Assembly (NCBI RefSeq): GCF_007991635.1
Contig: NZ_BJYS01000008.1
Coordinates: forward strand, 1-64,000
Direction: 5' to 3'
Length of the DNA: 64,000 bases
DNA from: Adhaeribacter aerolatus
Lineage (GTDB): Bacteria; Bacteroidota; Bacteroidia; Cytophagales; Hymenobacteraceae
The notes under the pieces are model-generated. The model did no database searches. It saw nothing but the letters and a program-made list of their open reading frames with translations, and had not been told where the DNA came from. Both the position numbers and the translations under genes were made by a program. This document shows positions 17,664 to 26,926 of this stretch, in pieces; position 1 is the first letter of the stretch; every line of letters starts with the position of its first letter.

Positions 17664-20600
17664 ATGCCTATTTTTACTACAATTCCTGGGCTACAACCAT
17701 CAGGAAATAGTTATGCTGGCAGTAGGCAGAAACTGAAAAAGCTTCTGCGTTGCTGTTTGGCATTATTTTGTTTTATGCTTGCAGCCCCCGTGGTTCAGGC
17801 TCAGAAGCCAAAAATTGTTGTTCTTGGTGCTGATGACCCTACCTGGGTTAACGATGTAAAGACCAAAATTGCTGCTACCGGATTATTCGACCAGGTGGAT
17901 AATTTTGACATTAGACAGGGTACACCAACGCTTAGCTTCCTCAATAATTACAGTGCAGCCATTTTCTGGACGGATGCTACCCCCAGTGACCCGAACGCCT
18001 TAGGCAACGTAATAGCCGATTTTTCTGATGCTGGCGGCGGCGTAGTTATGTCGACTTTTGCTACTGGCGGACATGGTTTGGAGGGCAGATTTAACACAGC
18101 TCCTTATTGGGTTATTCAACCGACCAGCTTCACCAGTAGTCCAACATTACAATTAGGTACCATACCGGTACCTAACCACCCGGTAATGCAGGGTGTAAAT
18201 ACTTTTAAAGGTGGCAGTTCCAGCTATCGCGGAACTTCAACTACATTTACCACCGGTTCATTAGTTGTAGCTAACTGGTCTAATGGCAGCCCATTAGTAG
18301 TTGTTAAAGAAAATGTGGGCGCCGCCGGAGCCAGAAGAGTAGATTTAAACTTTTTCCCCCCTTCTTCTGCTGTTCGCGCAGACTTTTGGGATGCTTCTAC
18401 TGATGGAGCTAAATTAATGGCCAATGCGCTGGTTTGGGTTTCAAATTATATTAAGACGGCTAACCCGGCCAATACGGCTTACTGTGCTAATCAAACCTTG
18501 AGTATACCGTTTGTAGCGGCCGTTAGTAAAAACTTTAATTCGGATAATATTTATACCGCCCAATTATCAGATGCTGCTGGTAGTTTTGGCAACCCTGTCG
18601 CGATTGGCACTTTAAGCGGTACCATGCTTTCCGGCGCTATTAACGCTACTTTACCTAATAATTTACCAACTGGTGCCGGCTACAAAATAAGAGTGGTAAG
18701 CTCCAGCCCGGTAATTAATGGCGCACCTCATGATGCAAATTTAGCTATTGGTCCGCCGGTTATTACGGCACAACCACAAAGCATAAAAATTACCACGGGC
18801 AATACTACTTCTTTTACCGTAGCAGCCAATGGGGCGGGTTTAACTTACCAGTGGCAACTAGATCAGGGAGCCGGCTTTACGAACATTAATAACGGTGGCT
18901 CTTATGCCGGTGCCGACGCAGCCACCCTTAATGTAAATAGTCTGTCTTCCGAGATGCACGGCACTAAATACCGCTGTGTTGTTACCGGTTACTGCAGCCC
19001 CGCTGCTACTTCGGATGCCGCTACTTTAACGCTTAAATTAGCGCCTGCTTTAACAAACACCTCCCTAACCTTATCAACCCTGGAAGAAGATCTGGCAATC
19101 GACGCCAATCCGGGTATTTTAGTATCAGATTTAATTTCCGGCGCTGCTTCATCTTCCGAAGCCAATAGTTTAGGTATAGCCGTTACCAGCCGCGAAGGCG
19201 ATAACGGCACCTGGCAATTCTTTCAATCCGGACTATGGTATAACTTTGACCGGCACGAAAATATCTCTGCTGCTAAGGCTTTACTTTTACCCGCCACCAC
19301 CCGAATTCGTTTTGTACCGGCTACCAATTACTATGGCGCCGCAGCATTTACCTTCCGGGCTTGGGATCAGACAACAGGTACTGCTTACGACGTAGCGAAT
19401 ACTACCGTTAATGGAGGCGCTACGACTTATAGTGCAGCTACTGGTACCGCTTCGGTAACTATTAGTACCGTTAACGATGCCCCGGTTATTAGTGGCACCG
19501 TCGGCACCAACTATCTCTCTTTTGATGGAGCTCGTGGCTATGTTTCGATGCCGGCCCTGCAGTTTGGCGGCGATCATACCATTGAGGCTTGGGTATTTGT
19601 TACCCAGCACCAAACCTGGTCGCGGATCGCCGAATTTGGAAATGGTCCGGGAAATAACAATGTAATGGCCGCATTCCGGGGAGGAAACAACGATCTCTGG
19701 ATGGAAACCTATAATAACAGCCAAGGCGGCGGTTTAGCTACGAATCAGGTTTTCCCGACTGGTGTATGGAAACACGTAGCCGCTGTAAATAATGGTTCCG
19801 GTACCGGCACCTTGTATATAGATGGTCAGGCTATCAACTCCGGCACCCAAAAAATACCTGCCGAAATTATCCGCACCCTGAATTATCTGGGGAAAAGCAA
19901 TTTTAGCCAGGATTCTTACTTCAAAGGCAAAATGCGGGAAGTTAGAATCTGGGATGTTGCCCGCACACAAGCCCAGATAAGAGAATACATGCACAAACCA
20001 TTAGGCGGTAACGAACCTGGTTTAAAAATTTATTACAAATTTAACGAAGGCACCGGCACGGTTTTAACCGACGCCAGCAGCAACGGCAAAAACGGAACCA
20101 TTCAGGATGGTGCTACCTGGGGAACTGAATCAACGCCTTTAACATCCATTACGACTGCCGAAGATACCGAAGCTGTTATCAGCGGTTTGCAGGCTGCCGA
20201 TATAGATGCCGGCAACGGAGTGGTAACTTTTACTTTAACAGTTAGCAATGGTATTATTAAAATTAAAGATGATGTAGCAAGTGGTTTAGCGGCCAGCCAA
20301 ATCACCCAAAATAATTCTAAAAGCGTAACGGTTAACGCTTCGTTAGCAGAAATTAATGCTACCTTAAGCCAAAACGGCCTGGTATACGCGCCTGCCTTAA
20401 ACTTCAATGGCCAGGATAATGCTATTATTACCTTAAACGATAATGGTTTAACCGGTGCCGGCGGCAATTTAACCAGCACGCTTAACCTCGTTATTAACGT
20501 AGATGCCGTTAACGACAACCCGGTTATTACGTCTACTTCTCCGGCCACTTCGGTTTTTGAAACAGCCGCCTACTCCTATACCCTTACGGCTACCGATGCC

Positions 20601-22760
20601 GATGCAAACGAAACCTTAACTTTCTCGGCTCCGGTAAAACCAAACTGGTTAAGCTTTAATGCCCAGACCGGTGTTTTAAGCGGCGCTCCTACCAAAACCG
20701 ATGTAGGTATTCACGCCGTAACGCTACAGGTAAACGATGGCAAAATCAGCACTAGCCAAACCTTTACCATCACGGTAAGTCCGTTAGCGCTACCTCCGGT
20801 TATTACGGGTATAACCATCGATTCGGGTGTTAGCATTAAAGATGGCGTTACAGCCGCTAATAAAATTACGTTAGTTGGTACAGCCGAAGAAAATGTAGAA
20901 GTAAAAGTTTTTGAAGCCGGTTTAGGTGAACTGGGAATAGCCTCTCTCGAAAATGACCGCTGGATTTTTACTTATCCGCCGGTTTTAAATGATGGCACTT
21001 ACACTTTTACCGCCACGGCCACCAATACCTCCGGCTTAAGTGGGCCTGCCAGCGCAGCCTTTACCGTAGTAGTAGATACGCAGAATCCCGAAACTACGAT
21101 TGTATCTGGCCCGGTAGCCATTGCTAACACAAATACCGCAACTTTTAACTTCTCCAGCAACGAAGAACCCGCTACTTTCCAGATGAGTTTGAATGGTGCG
21201 GCCTTTGCTCCGGCCATTTCTCCCATGACCTTAACTGGTCTGGCAGATGGCGCTTACACCTTAGCCGCTAGAGCAAGCGACCTGGCCGGCAATACCGACG
21301 TCACGCCTGCTACTTACACCTGGACGGTTGATACTACGGCACCAACCATAAACATTACGGCTGCCAGTCAGGCTTTAGTCAATGCTGCCTTTCCGGTTAC
21401 CTTAACTTTCAGCGAAGCTGTTACTGATTTCGATCTGACCGATATCTCGTTAACCAATGCAACCGCCTCAGCTTTTGTACAGGTAAGCGAAAGCGTATAC
21501 ACTGCGCTGATTACCCCGACCCAGGACGGCGAAGTAAAAGTAGCTTTGGCCGCAATAGTAGCCGCCGATGCGGCTACCAATGGTAACGTGACCTCCAATG
21601 TGTTTACTAAAATTTACGACGGCACCCAACCAACTGGTTATGGCATTGCTATCCTAACCAACCGGGTAACGGTGGCTAATGTAAGGGAAATCAGCCTGCA
21701 GGTTAACGATGCAGAAATTGATGCGCAATATTATTATACCATCACCAGCGAGAAGGGCGGAGAACAAATTACCGGTACCGGTACTGTAGCCCAAGCCCGG
21801 TTTACCATACCGGCTCTAGACCTGACGCTACTGAACGATGGGCAACTAACTGTAACCTTTTATCTGCAGGATGCTGCCGGTAACAAAGGCGAAGCCACAA
21901 CGGCCCAGGTAATGAAATACACAAAAGATGTGATAGCCGTTACGCGTCCGGTTGTTTATAAAGCTCCTATTCGCACAGCTTTCGAGCAGTTGGCTTTACC
22001 CGCTAAAGTAGAAGTAACCTACTCTTCCGGTACCAAAGAAGAAATAGGAGTTATCTGGTTAGCAGGCAACTACAATGGCTTGGTTGCCGGCGTCTATACA
22101 TTAACCGGTAACCTGGTACTGGCGCCTGGTACCACCAATTTAGAAAATATTCAGGCAGAGATTACCGTAGAAGTACAGCCGAACAAAGTACCTACCGGTT
22201 TGGCCTTAAGCGCTACGTCTTTCAGCCCGAATATTATTGCTACCGAAGCGATAGGTAACTTTAGCACCACCGATGCCGATGATACGGAGCATGTATACGC
22301 CCTGGCAAACGGACCAGGTGATACCCATAACCACCTGTTCCAGATTATAGGAAATAAAATCTACCTGAAATCAACCAACGGCTTATCCGGCCAAACCCAA
22401 TTTACTATCCGGGTAATTACCACCGACCCTTACCACAATAAGTTCGAGCGGGAATTTAAGCTGACCAAATCGGCTTACGCCAAAGCAGCCACCGAGCTTA
22501 AAATAGTGAATGCCTTTACACCTAACGGCGATGGTGTAAACGACGAATGGGCCGTGCCGGAGCTTAAATATTACAACAAAGTTTCCATCGAAGTATTCGA
22601 CCAATCCGGCGTGCGCTTGTTCCAGACTACCAACCCCGAAAAAGGCTGGGATGGCCGAAACAAGCACGGCCAGGTATTGCAGGGCGCCTTCCTCTATGTA
22701 ATCCAGGTGGAAGACATCCAATTAGTTAAAAAAGGTGTGGTAACCGTTCTGAAAAAATAA
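17664..22760 (+). CDS. Large secreted multidomain protein with T9SS type B (CHU_C) C-terminal domain
   Basis: A 1698-residue exported protein. The signal peptide ends near residue 47 (APVVQAQ). Approximate domains: 50-255 Rossmann-like ThuA/amidotransferase-like domain (KIVVLGADDPTWVNDV, DAGGGVVMSTFA); 365-455 Ig-like with a Cys pair; 612-820 LamG/concanavalin-like lectin (DHTIEAWVFV, EVRIWDVARTQAQI); 829-945 cadherin-like; 952-1040 putative Ig (WLSFNAQTGVLSGAP); 1046-1320 several bacterial Ig-like repeats; 1513-1602 another cadherin-like repeat; 1612-1698 gliding-type C-terminal domain (AFTPNGDGVNDEW, WDGRNKHGQVLQGAF). The last domain directs export by T9SS. PorP/SprF, which type B cargo needs, follows 6 bases later. 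Likely role: cell-surface adhesin or glycan binder. Confidence 0.93.
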   Translation: MPIFTTIPGLQPSGNSYAGSRQKLKKLLRCCLALFCFMLAAPVVQAQKPKIVVLGADDPTWVNDVKTKIAATGLFDQVDNFDIRQGTPTLSFLNNYSAAIFWTDATPSDPNALGNVIADFSDAGGGVVMSTFATGGHGLEGRFNTAPYWVIQPTSFTSSPTLQLGTIPVPNHPVMQGVNTFKGGSSSYRGTSTTFTTGSLVVANWSNGSPLVVVKENVGAAGARRVDLNFFPPSSAVRADFWDASTDGAKLMANALVWVSNYIKTANPANTAYCANQTLSIPFVAAVSKNFNSDNIYTAQLSDAAGSFGNPVAIGTLSGTMLSGAINATLPNNLPTGAGYKIRVVSSSPVINGAPHDANLAIGPPVITAQPQSIKITTGNTTSFTVAANGAGLTYQWQLDQGAGFTNINNGGSYAGADAATLNVNSLSSEMHGTKYRCVVTGYCSPAATSDAATLTLKLAPALTNTSLTLSTLEEDLAIDANPGILVSDLISGAASSSEANSLGIAVTSREGDNGTWQFFQSGLWYNFDRHENISAAKALLLPATTRIRFVPATNYYGAAAFTFRAWDQTTGTAYDVANTTVNGGATTYSAATGTASVTISTVNDAPVISGTVGTNYLSFDGARGYVSMPALQFGGDHTIEAWVFVTQHQTWSRIAEFGNGPGNNNVMAAFRGGNNDLWMETYNNSQGGGLATNQVFPTGVWKHVAAVNNGSGTGTLYIDGQAINSGTQKIPAEIIRTLNYLGKSNFSQDSYFKGKMREVRIWDVARTQAQIREYMHKPLGGNEPGLKIYYKFNEGTGTVLTDASSNGKNGTIQDGATWGTESTPLTSITTAEDTEAVISGLQAADIDAGNGVVTFTLTVSNGIIKIKDDVASGLAASQITQNNSKSVTVNASLAEINATLSQNGLVYAPALNFNGQDNAIITLNDNGLTGAGGNLTSTLNLVINVDAVNDNPVITSTSPATSVFETAAYSYTLTATDADANETLTFSAPVKPNWLSFNAQTGVLSGAPTKTDVGIHAVTLQVNDGKISTSQTFTITVSPLALPPVITGITIDSGVSIKDGVTAANKITLVGTAEENVEVKVFEAGLGELGIASLENDRWIFTYPPVLNDGTYTFTATATNTSGLSGPASAAFTVVVDTQNPETTIVSGPVAIANTNTATFNFSSNEEPATFQMSLNGAAFAPAISPMTLTGLADGAYTLAARASDLAGNTDVTPATYTWTVDTTAPTINITAASQALVNAAFPVTLTFSEAVTDFDLTDISLTNATASAFVQVSESVYTALITPTQDGEVKVALAAIVAADAATNGNVTSNVFTKIYDGTQPTGYGIAILTNRVTVANVREISLQVNDAEIDAQYYYTITSEKGGEQITGTGTVAQARFTIPALDLTLLNDGQLTVTFYLQDAAGNKGEATTAQVMKYTKDVIAVTRPVVYKAPIRTAFEQLALPAKVEVTYSSGTKEEIGVIWLAGNYNGLVAGVYTLTGNLVLAPGTTNLENIQAEITVEVQPNKVPTGLALSATSFSPNIIATEAIGNFSTTDADDTEHVYALANGPGDTHNHLFQIIGNKIYLKSTNGLSGQTQFTIRVITTDPYHNKFEREFKLTKSAYAKAATELKIVNAFTPNGDGVNDEWAVPELKYYNKVSIEVFDQSGVRLFQTTNPEKGWDGRNKHGQVLQGAFLYVIQVEDIQLVKKGVVTVLKK

Positions 22761-22766
22761 ATTAAA

Positions 22767-23732
22767 ATGAAAAAGATTTCCTTAGTTATAGCATTATTTA
22801 TCTCTGCTTTGGGCGCTCAGGCCCAAAGCAGAAAACACATCACCAACTACAGCCTGTTTCAGCAATATTTTAACCCGGCTTTTACGGGGCACGAGGGCTC
22901 CGTAATGAAAAGTTTTTACCGCAACCAGTGGACCGGATTTGATAATGCCCCCCGCACCGCGTTTATTTCGGGTGAGTTTGACCTGGCTGATTTAAAAGCC
23001 GTTGAAAGTAACAACAACAGCTTACCCGCCGGTGCCCGCAATGCAATGGGCGTTTCTTTGCTGCACGAAACCTTTGGCCCTTTTAAAGAAGGTCAGCTTC
23101 AAATGAATTATGCTTCGCAGGTTCGGCTATCGGAAAAACTGAGCCTGCGGGCCGGGGCAGCGCTTACTTATGCTTTTGTAAAATTAGATTACAACATGCT
23201 TACCCTGGATCAGTCTAATGATCCGGAATATCAGGCAATACTAATCAGCGATAATAAATCAGATAAAGTAGATGTAAATGTTGGCTTGATGCTTACCGCT
23301 GAAAATTTTTACCTGGGCTACGGGTTGCAAGATGCGGCTAAAGGCAAAATAGTTTCTTCGGGCTATTACCTACACAACGGTACCAACACCCAGCACCTGG
23401 TGCAGGCCGGTTTCCGGAAAAGCTTATCGGAACAATTTGGCGTAGTGGTAAACGGTATTTACCGCTACGATTCCACCCTGAAAGAAACGGTAGAAGGACA
23501 GGTAAAAGGGATTTTTAATAATACTTTCTGGGCCGGTGCCGGTTATCGCCACGATTTAGCTTACACTTTAACCGCCGGCTTACAGTTAGGCCAGTTAAAG
23601 GTTGGTTATGCTTACGAAACCGCTACCCGTCAGGCTAAAATTTCGACTCGAAGCTCTAACGAACTCATCGCTACTTATAACCTGTTCTCCGCCCGCACCA
23701 GAAACGCCGATAGACCAGTCAGTATTTGGTAA
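22767..23732 (+). CDS. PorP/SprF family type IX secretion system membrane protein
   Basis: A 321-residue outer-membrane beta-barrel protein with signal peptide (LVIALFISALGAQAQ). The family opening is present: YSLFQQYFNPAFTGHEGSV, then SFYRNQWTGFDNAPRTAF. PorP/SprF proteins anchor or assist the export of T9SS cargo with type B C-terminal domains. The gene begins 6 bases after the large cargo gene and is followed by a strong terminator, so the two form a two-gene operon and probably act as a dedicated pair. Confidence 0.95.
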   Translation: MKKISLVIALFISALGAQAQSRKHITNYSLFQQYFNPAFTGHEGSVMKSFYRNQWTGFDNAPRTAFISGEFDLADLKAVESNNNSLPAGARNAMGVSLLHETFGPFKEGQLQMNYASQVRLSEKLSLRAGAALTYAFVKLDYNMLTLDQSNDPEYQAILISDNKSDKVDVNVGLMLTAENFYLGYGLQDAAKGKIVSSGYYLHNGTNTQHLVQAGFRKSLSEQFGVVVNGIYRYDSTLKETVEGQVKGIFNNTFWAGAGYRHDLAYTLTAGLQLGQLKVGYAYETATRQAKISTRSSNELIATYNLFSARTRNADRPVSIW

Positions 23733-23750
23733 GCCCATTTTAAGTAAAAT

Positions 23751-23785
23751 AAAAAGGCTCGTGCAAATATTGCACGAGCCTTTTT
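23751..23785 (+). terminator. Strong terminator after porP/sprF
   Basis: A perfect 16-base stem, 23751-23766 with 23770-23785, has a 3-base loop and ends in TTTTT. It closes the cargo-PorP operon. Confidence 0.9.
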
Positions 23786-23867
23786 ATTTTAAATTCCGGC
23801 AAAGTAAGGCTTTATTTATTAACTGATGTTAGGCAAAGTTTTTATACAGGTTTAAAGAATGAATCAA

Positions 23868-23932
23868 TCTCTGTCGTTCAGGAGGAAACTATGTAGTAGG
23901 CAGCTAAATAGGTTCCTCCTGAAGGACAGAAA
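23868..23932. repeat. REP-like imperfect palindrome, copy 1
   Basis: Arms 23868-23892 and 23908-23932 match at 22 of 25 positions. Both read GTCnTTCAGGAGGAAnCTAT from the outside in. The same outer core, GTCnTTCnGGAGGAAnC, recurs in the palindrome at 41256-41360, so these look like copies of one interspersed family. The element lies between the PorP terminator and the convergent nucleoside hydrolase gene. Confidence 0.6.
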
Positions 23933-24028
23933 TGGACTCCAAAGACTAACGGAAAGTGTACAATTAATTTTGTTTAACACAAATAAATTAATCTTTGGTT
24001 GATTACGTTAGCTTGTCGCTCTTAAATA

Positions 24029-25087
24029 TTATCTTGGTTCATGCAGCATTAAATCTTCAATTATTACGGCTACTTCTTCGGGCGGCATTTTTTCGACCAG
24101 GTAACTATGCTGTTTACTACCCCCGGCAATCCATTCGTTGGTACCATCCTCGTTAATTTTAATCTGCCCGGTTATTGCCTTCCAGTAAGGTTCAGGGCCG
24201 CGTACGGCTGCTAACACCGCCGTTTGGTCCCAGCTCATGCGGCCAGTAGGGTGCGTTTTGCCCTGGTACGTTTTTAAACAATATTCATAACTCTGCCGGA
24301 TGGGATTATGTGCCGAGGCTTGCTGAATTAAGCGATTGCCTGTTAATATTTTATTTCCGATTTCGACCCCACTGAACAAAACCGGCGTGGGCCAATGCGC
24401 AAAGGTATATTTAGAGGAAGATGCATCGATATGAATGTTAAACTCTTTTCCTTGCGGGAAAGCCCCGCCCATTACCACCAGCCTTTTTACTTTTTTAGCC
24501 ACCAATGCTGCGCCATCTAGTTTACTGTATTTATCCGGGCCTGATTGCAGCAGGTTTTTAAGGTTAGTTAAAAAGCCAATCGTAACAATTACTGCACTAT
24601 TATTAGGCTGCTTGGCCAGCACCGAACGGTAAACACCAATGGCATCCGGTGCCTCATCGGTAGTTTGGAGCTTGTGCGGAAAATTGGCCACTACTACCTC
24701 GTTCCACTTGTTTTTATCGCCAAAATTAGCCCCTTCGTTTTTAACCGCTCCTATTGGAATAGCTGGCTTTTTGTAATAATTATTAATAACCTCCAGCAAA
24801 GGCGCACAACCCGGATACCGGTTACAACTGACGGTTGCTAATATTTTAGCTTCGCCTTTATCGGCCAAAGCGTGCAAAACGGCCATGGCTCCGGCATCGT
24901 CGAAGTCGGGCGCGATATCGGTATCCAGTATAATGCGAACGGGCTTTTGTCTGGGCGCAGCCAACATCGGTTTATAATCAGGCTTATAACGGGCTGTGCC
25001 CTTTGAAGCTAAACTCCTGCCGGCGTACCCTAATAGGGCAAGCGCCAACAGCAGACATACAGGTTTAATAATTTTTTCCGGGTTCAT
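24029..25087 (-). CDS. Exported nucleoside hydrolase family protein
   Basis: A 352-residue member of the inosine-uridine nucleoside hydrolase (IUNH) family. After a hydrophobic N-terminus (CLLLALALLGYAG) comes the calcium-binding aspartate cluster IILDTDIAPDFDDAGA (Asp55, Asp57, Asp63, Asp64). It is two residues longer than the canonical DTDxxxDD spacing, as seen in a secreted subgroup. The family cleaves the N-glycosidic bond of nucleosides, and the periplasmic members often have unknown substrates. It lies 116 bases downstream of the GH140-like gene on the same strand, so the two may be cotranscribed and act on a related sugar. Confidence 0.88.
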   Translation of the reverse strand: MNPEKIIKPVCLLLALALLGYAGRSLASKGTARYKPDYKPMLAAPRQKPVRIILDTDIAPDFDDAGAMAVLHALADKGEAKILATVSCNRYPGCAPLLEVINNYYKKPAIPIGAVKNEGANFGDKNKWNEVVVANFPHKLQTTDEAPDAIGVYRSVLAKQPNNSAVIVTIGFLTNLKNLLQSGPDKYSKLDGAALVAKKVKRLVVMGGAFPQGKEFNIHIDASSSKYTFAHWPTPVLFSGVEIGNKILTGNRLIQQASAHNPIRQSYEYCLKTYQGKTHPTGRMSWDQTAVLAAVRGPEPYWKAITGQIKINEDGTNEWIAGGSKQHSYLVEKMPPEEVAVIIEDLMLHEPR

Positions 25088-25203
25088 GTGAATAATTTGG
25101 GTTAGGTCTCCCCTACTTCAGTTAAGAAATAAATGCGCTAGGATTAAGCCAAAAACATCCCTATTAAATATCAGCACAGCTAAAATGTAAATAGCAGAAT
25201 CCG

Positions 25204-26634
25204 TTAAGATTTATTCCACTTTTTAGGAGCCGGATAATTTTTACTAGCATCATCCAATATTAAAACCCAATCGTTGTCGCGGCCATGGCTGGGAGGCGTG
25301 AATAATTGAGTGCCCGTATTACGGAATTTACCGGCCACAGTGCTTACGCCAGTCCTGGGATCGTACCAGGTAGCGTTAACCCGTTTGCCCGATATTTTTC
25401 CCATGTTTACTGTAAAAGGTTTGCCGGCAGTGCTGTAAATAAAAGCGTAATCTTTACCCCGGGTGCTCTGAATACGCTCCCCGCCGCTAAACGCCTCGGA
25501 AAGTAAACTTTGGTCGGGCACCCGCTCCAAAAACGGCCGCGATTCTATTAAAGCTCTAACATGCGACATTTGACCACTACCCGGCAAGTTAACAGCTTCG
25601 TACCAGGATCCCAGCGGCATATTTACGTTTTTACCTTTGGGATTATTCATTTGCCAGATGCTGTGGCAACCGTACGTATGGCCGTGCGCACCGGCAAACA
25701 AAGCCAAATATGCCGACCGCCGCACATCGTACGCCGCCGAGTAACCATTTTCTTTGGCGTTAAAACAAACCGGATGGTCTTCATAAATAGGTTCCCCATC
25801 CATAGTAGGTTTGGTGTTGGGCAGGTTATAATCGTGCGAAATATTGTCGTAAACGGGTAAGTTACGGCAGTGCCCCGTCTGGAACATGTTAAAATCGAGC
25901 CATTTGTCATTGTGAAACCAAGTAGAGGAACCGCCTTTTTCTTTCGGTTGTGGGTGATAGGTCATTATAACTTTATCCGGGTTTCCGTCGCCGGCACCGG
26001 CAGTAATGCCATCGGCCATGGCCCGCCAAATGGCTATATCCTGTTCGTGCCGCGGGTTCCGGTCGCCGCCCATCACCCAAATAATTGGTTTGTTTTTATA
26101 ACGCTTGCCTACGTACTCGCCAAATGCGCGGGCATTTTGCGGGTTAAATATTTCTGGTCCGGTCCCCCAGGTATTTTTAAATATTTTATCGCCCCAGGTA
26201 GGCAACATGCCAATATACAAGCCCAACTGCTCGGCTTTGTTTACAATATAATCAACGTGCTTAAAATATTCTTCGTTTGGTTTGGTGGGGTCTTCGTTAA
26301 TCAATGGCAATTGTCCGTAGGGGTTTGGGTCGCGTAAACCATCAAGTTCGGCCAGTACCACCGCCTGGATAACGGTAAATCCTTTATCGGCTCTGTCTTT
26401 AAGATAACGATCAGCCTCTTCGCGGTTTAACCGGTGAAACAATTCCCAGGCGGTATCGCCTAAATAAAAGAAAGGTTGGTTGTTTTCCCGCACCAGGTAC
26501 CGCTGATTGTCGCTTACTTTTAACAAGTGCTGGGCTGACGCCTCGGTAACGGGTTGCATGAAAAATAAACCACTCATTGCCAGCGTCAAGCGGAAGAAGC
26601 GCTGTTTCTTTTTAAGAGCCAAATGAAAGTACAT
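25204..26634 (-). CDS. GH140-like (DUF4038) apiosidase-fold glycoside hydrolase
   Basis: A 476-residue exported (beta/alpha)8-barrel protein. After the signal peptide the DUF4038/apiosidase-like catalytic domain runs from about residue 36 to 370: FFYLGDTAWELFHRLNREEA, IIWVMGGDRNPRHE (likely acid/base region) and TMDGEPIYEDHP (likely nucleophile Glu). A short C-terminal domain (KRVNATWYDPRTGVST) fits the putative collagen-binding module often attached to it. Characterised GH140 enzymes release apiose from rhamnogalacturonan II side chains. The exact specificity here is not shown. It lies upstream of the nucleoside hydrolase gene. Confidence 0.87.
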   Translation of the reverse strand: MYFHLALKKKQRFFRLTLAMSGLFFMQPVTEASAQHLLKVSDNQRYLVRENNQPFFYLGDTAWELFHRLNREEADRYLKDRADKGFTVIQAVVLAELDGLRDPNPYGQLPLINEDPTKPNEEYFKHVDYIVNKAEQLGLYIGMLPTWGDKIFKNTWGTGPEIFNPQNARAFGEYVGKRYKNKPIIWVMGGDRNPRHEQDIAIWRAMADGITAGAGDGNPDKVIMTYHPQPKEKGGSSTWFHNDKWLDFNMFQTGHCRNLPVYDNISHDYNLPNTKPTMDGEPIYEDHPVCFNAKENGYSAAYDVRRSAYLALFAGAHGHTYGCHSIWQMNNPKGKNVNMPLGSWYEAVNLPGSGQMSHVRALIESRPFLERVPDQSLLSEAFSGGERIQSTRGKDYAFIYSTAGKPFTVNMGKISGKRVNATWYDPRTGVSTVAGKFRNTGTQLFTPPSHGRDNDWVLILDDASKNYPAPKKWNKS

Positions 26635-26926
26635 AAATTATCAGGAGTGTCTGCTTGGTTATCCTCTAAACTACCCTTTTTTATTTTCTTTTTCCAAGCG
26701 TGGCGCATTAACTTTTTCTAAGCCTGATGGATTTGTGAACCCGACCGGATGCTCCGGAAATAAAAGTTCATCTTCTGCTCCAAATAAATTAAGCAACTCC
26801 CGCGAAATTGAACCCTAATAATATATTCGTTGCTTTTGCTTATTAAGCGTATAATATTATTATTTAAATTCCTGATAGGTTTAATTAACTGATATAAATC
26901 CGAAACTTACCTAAAGCTAGCCGGTA

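Noticed and set aside
19287-19724. 145-codon minus-strand frame inside the surface-protein gene
   Set aside because: It is antisense to the LamG-containing region and has no domain pattern.
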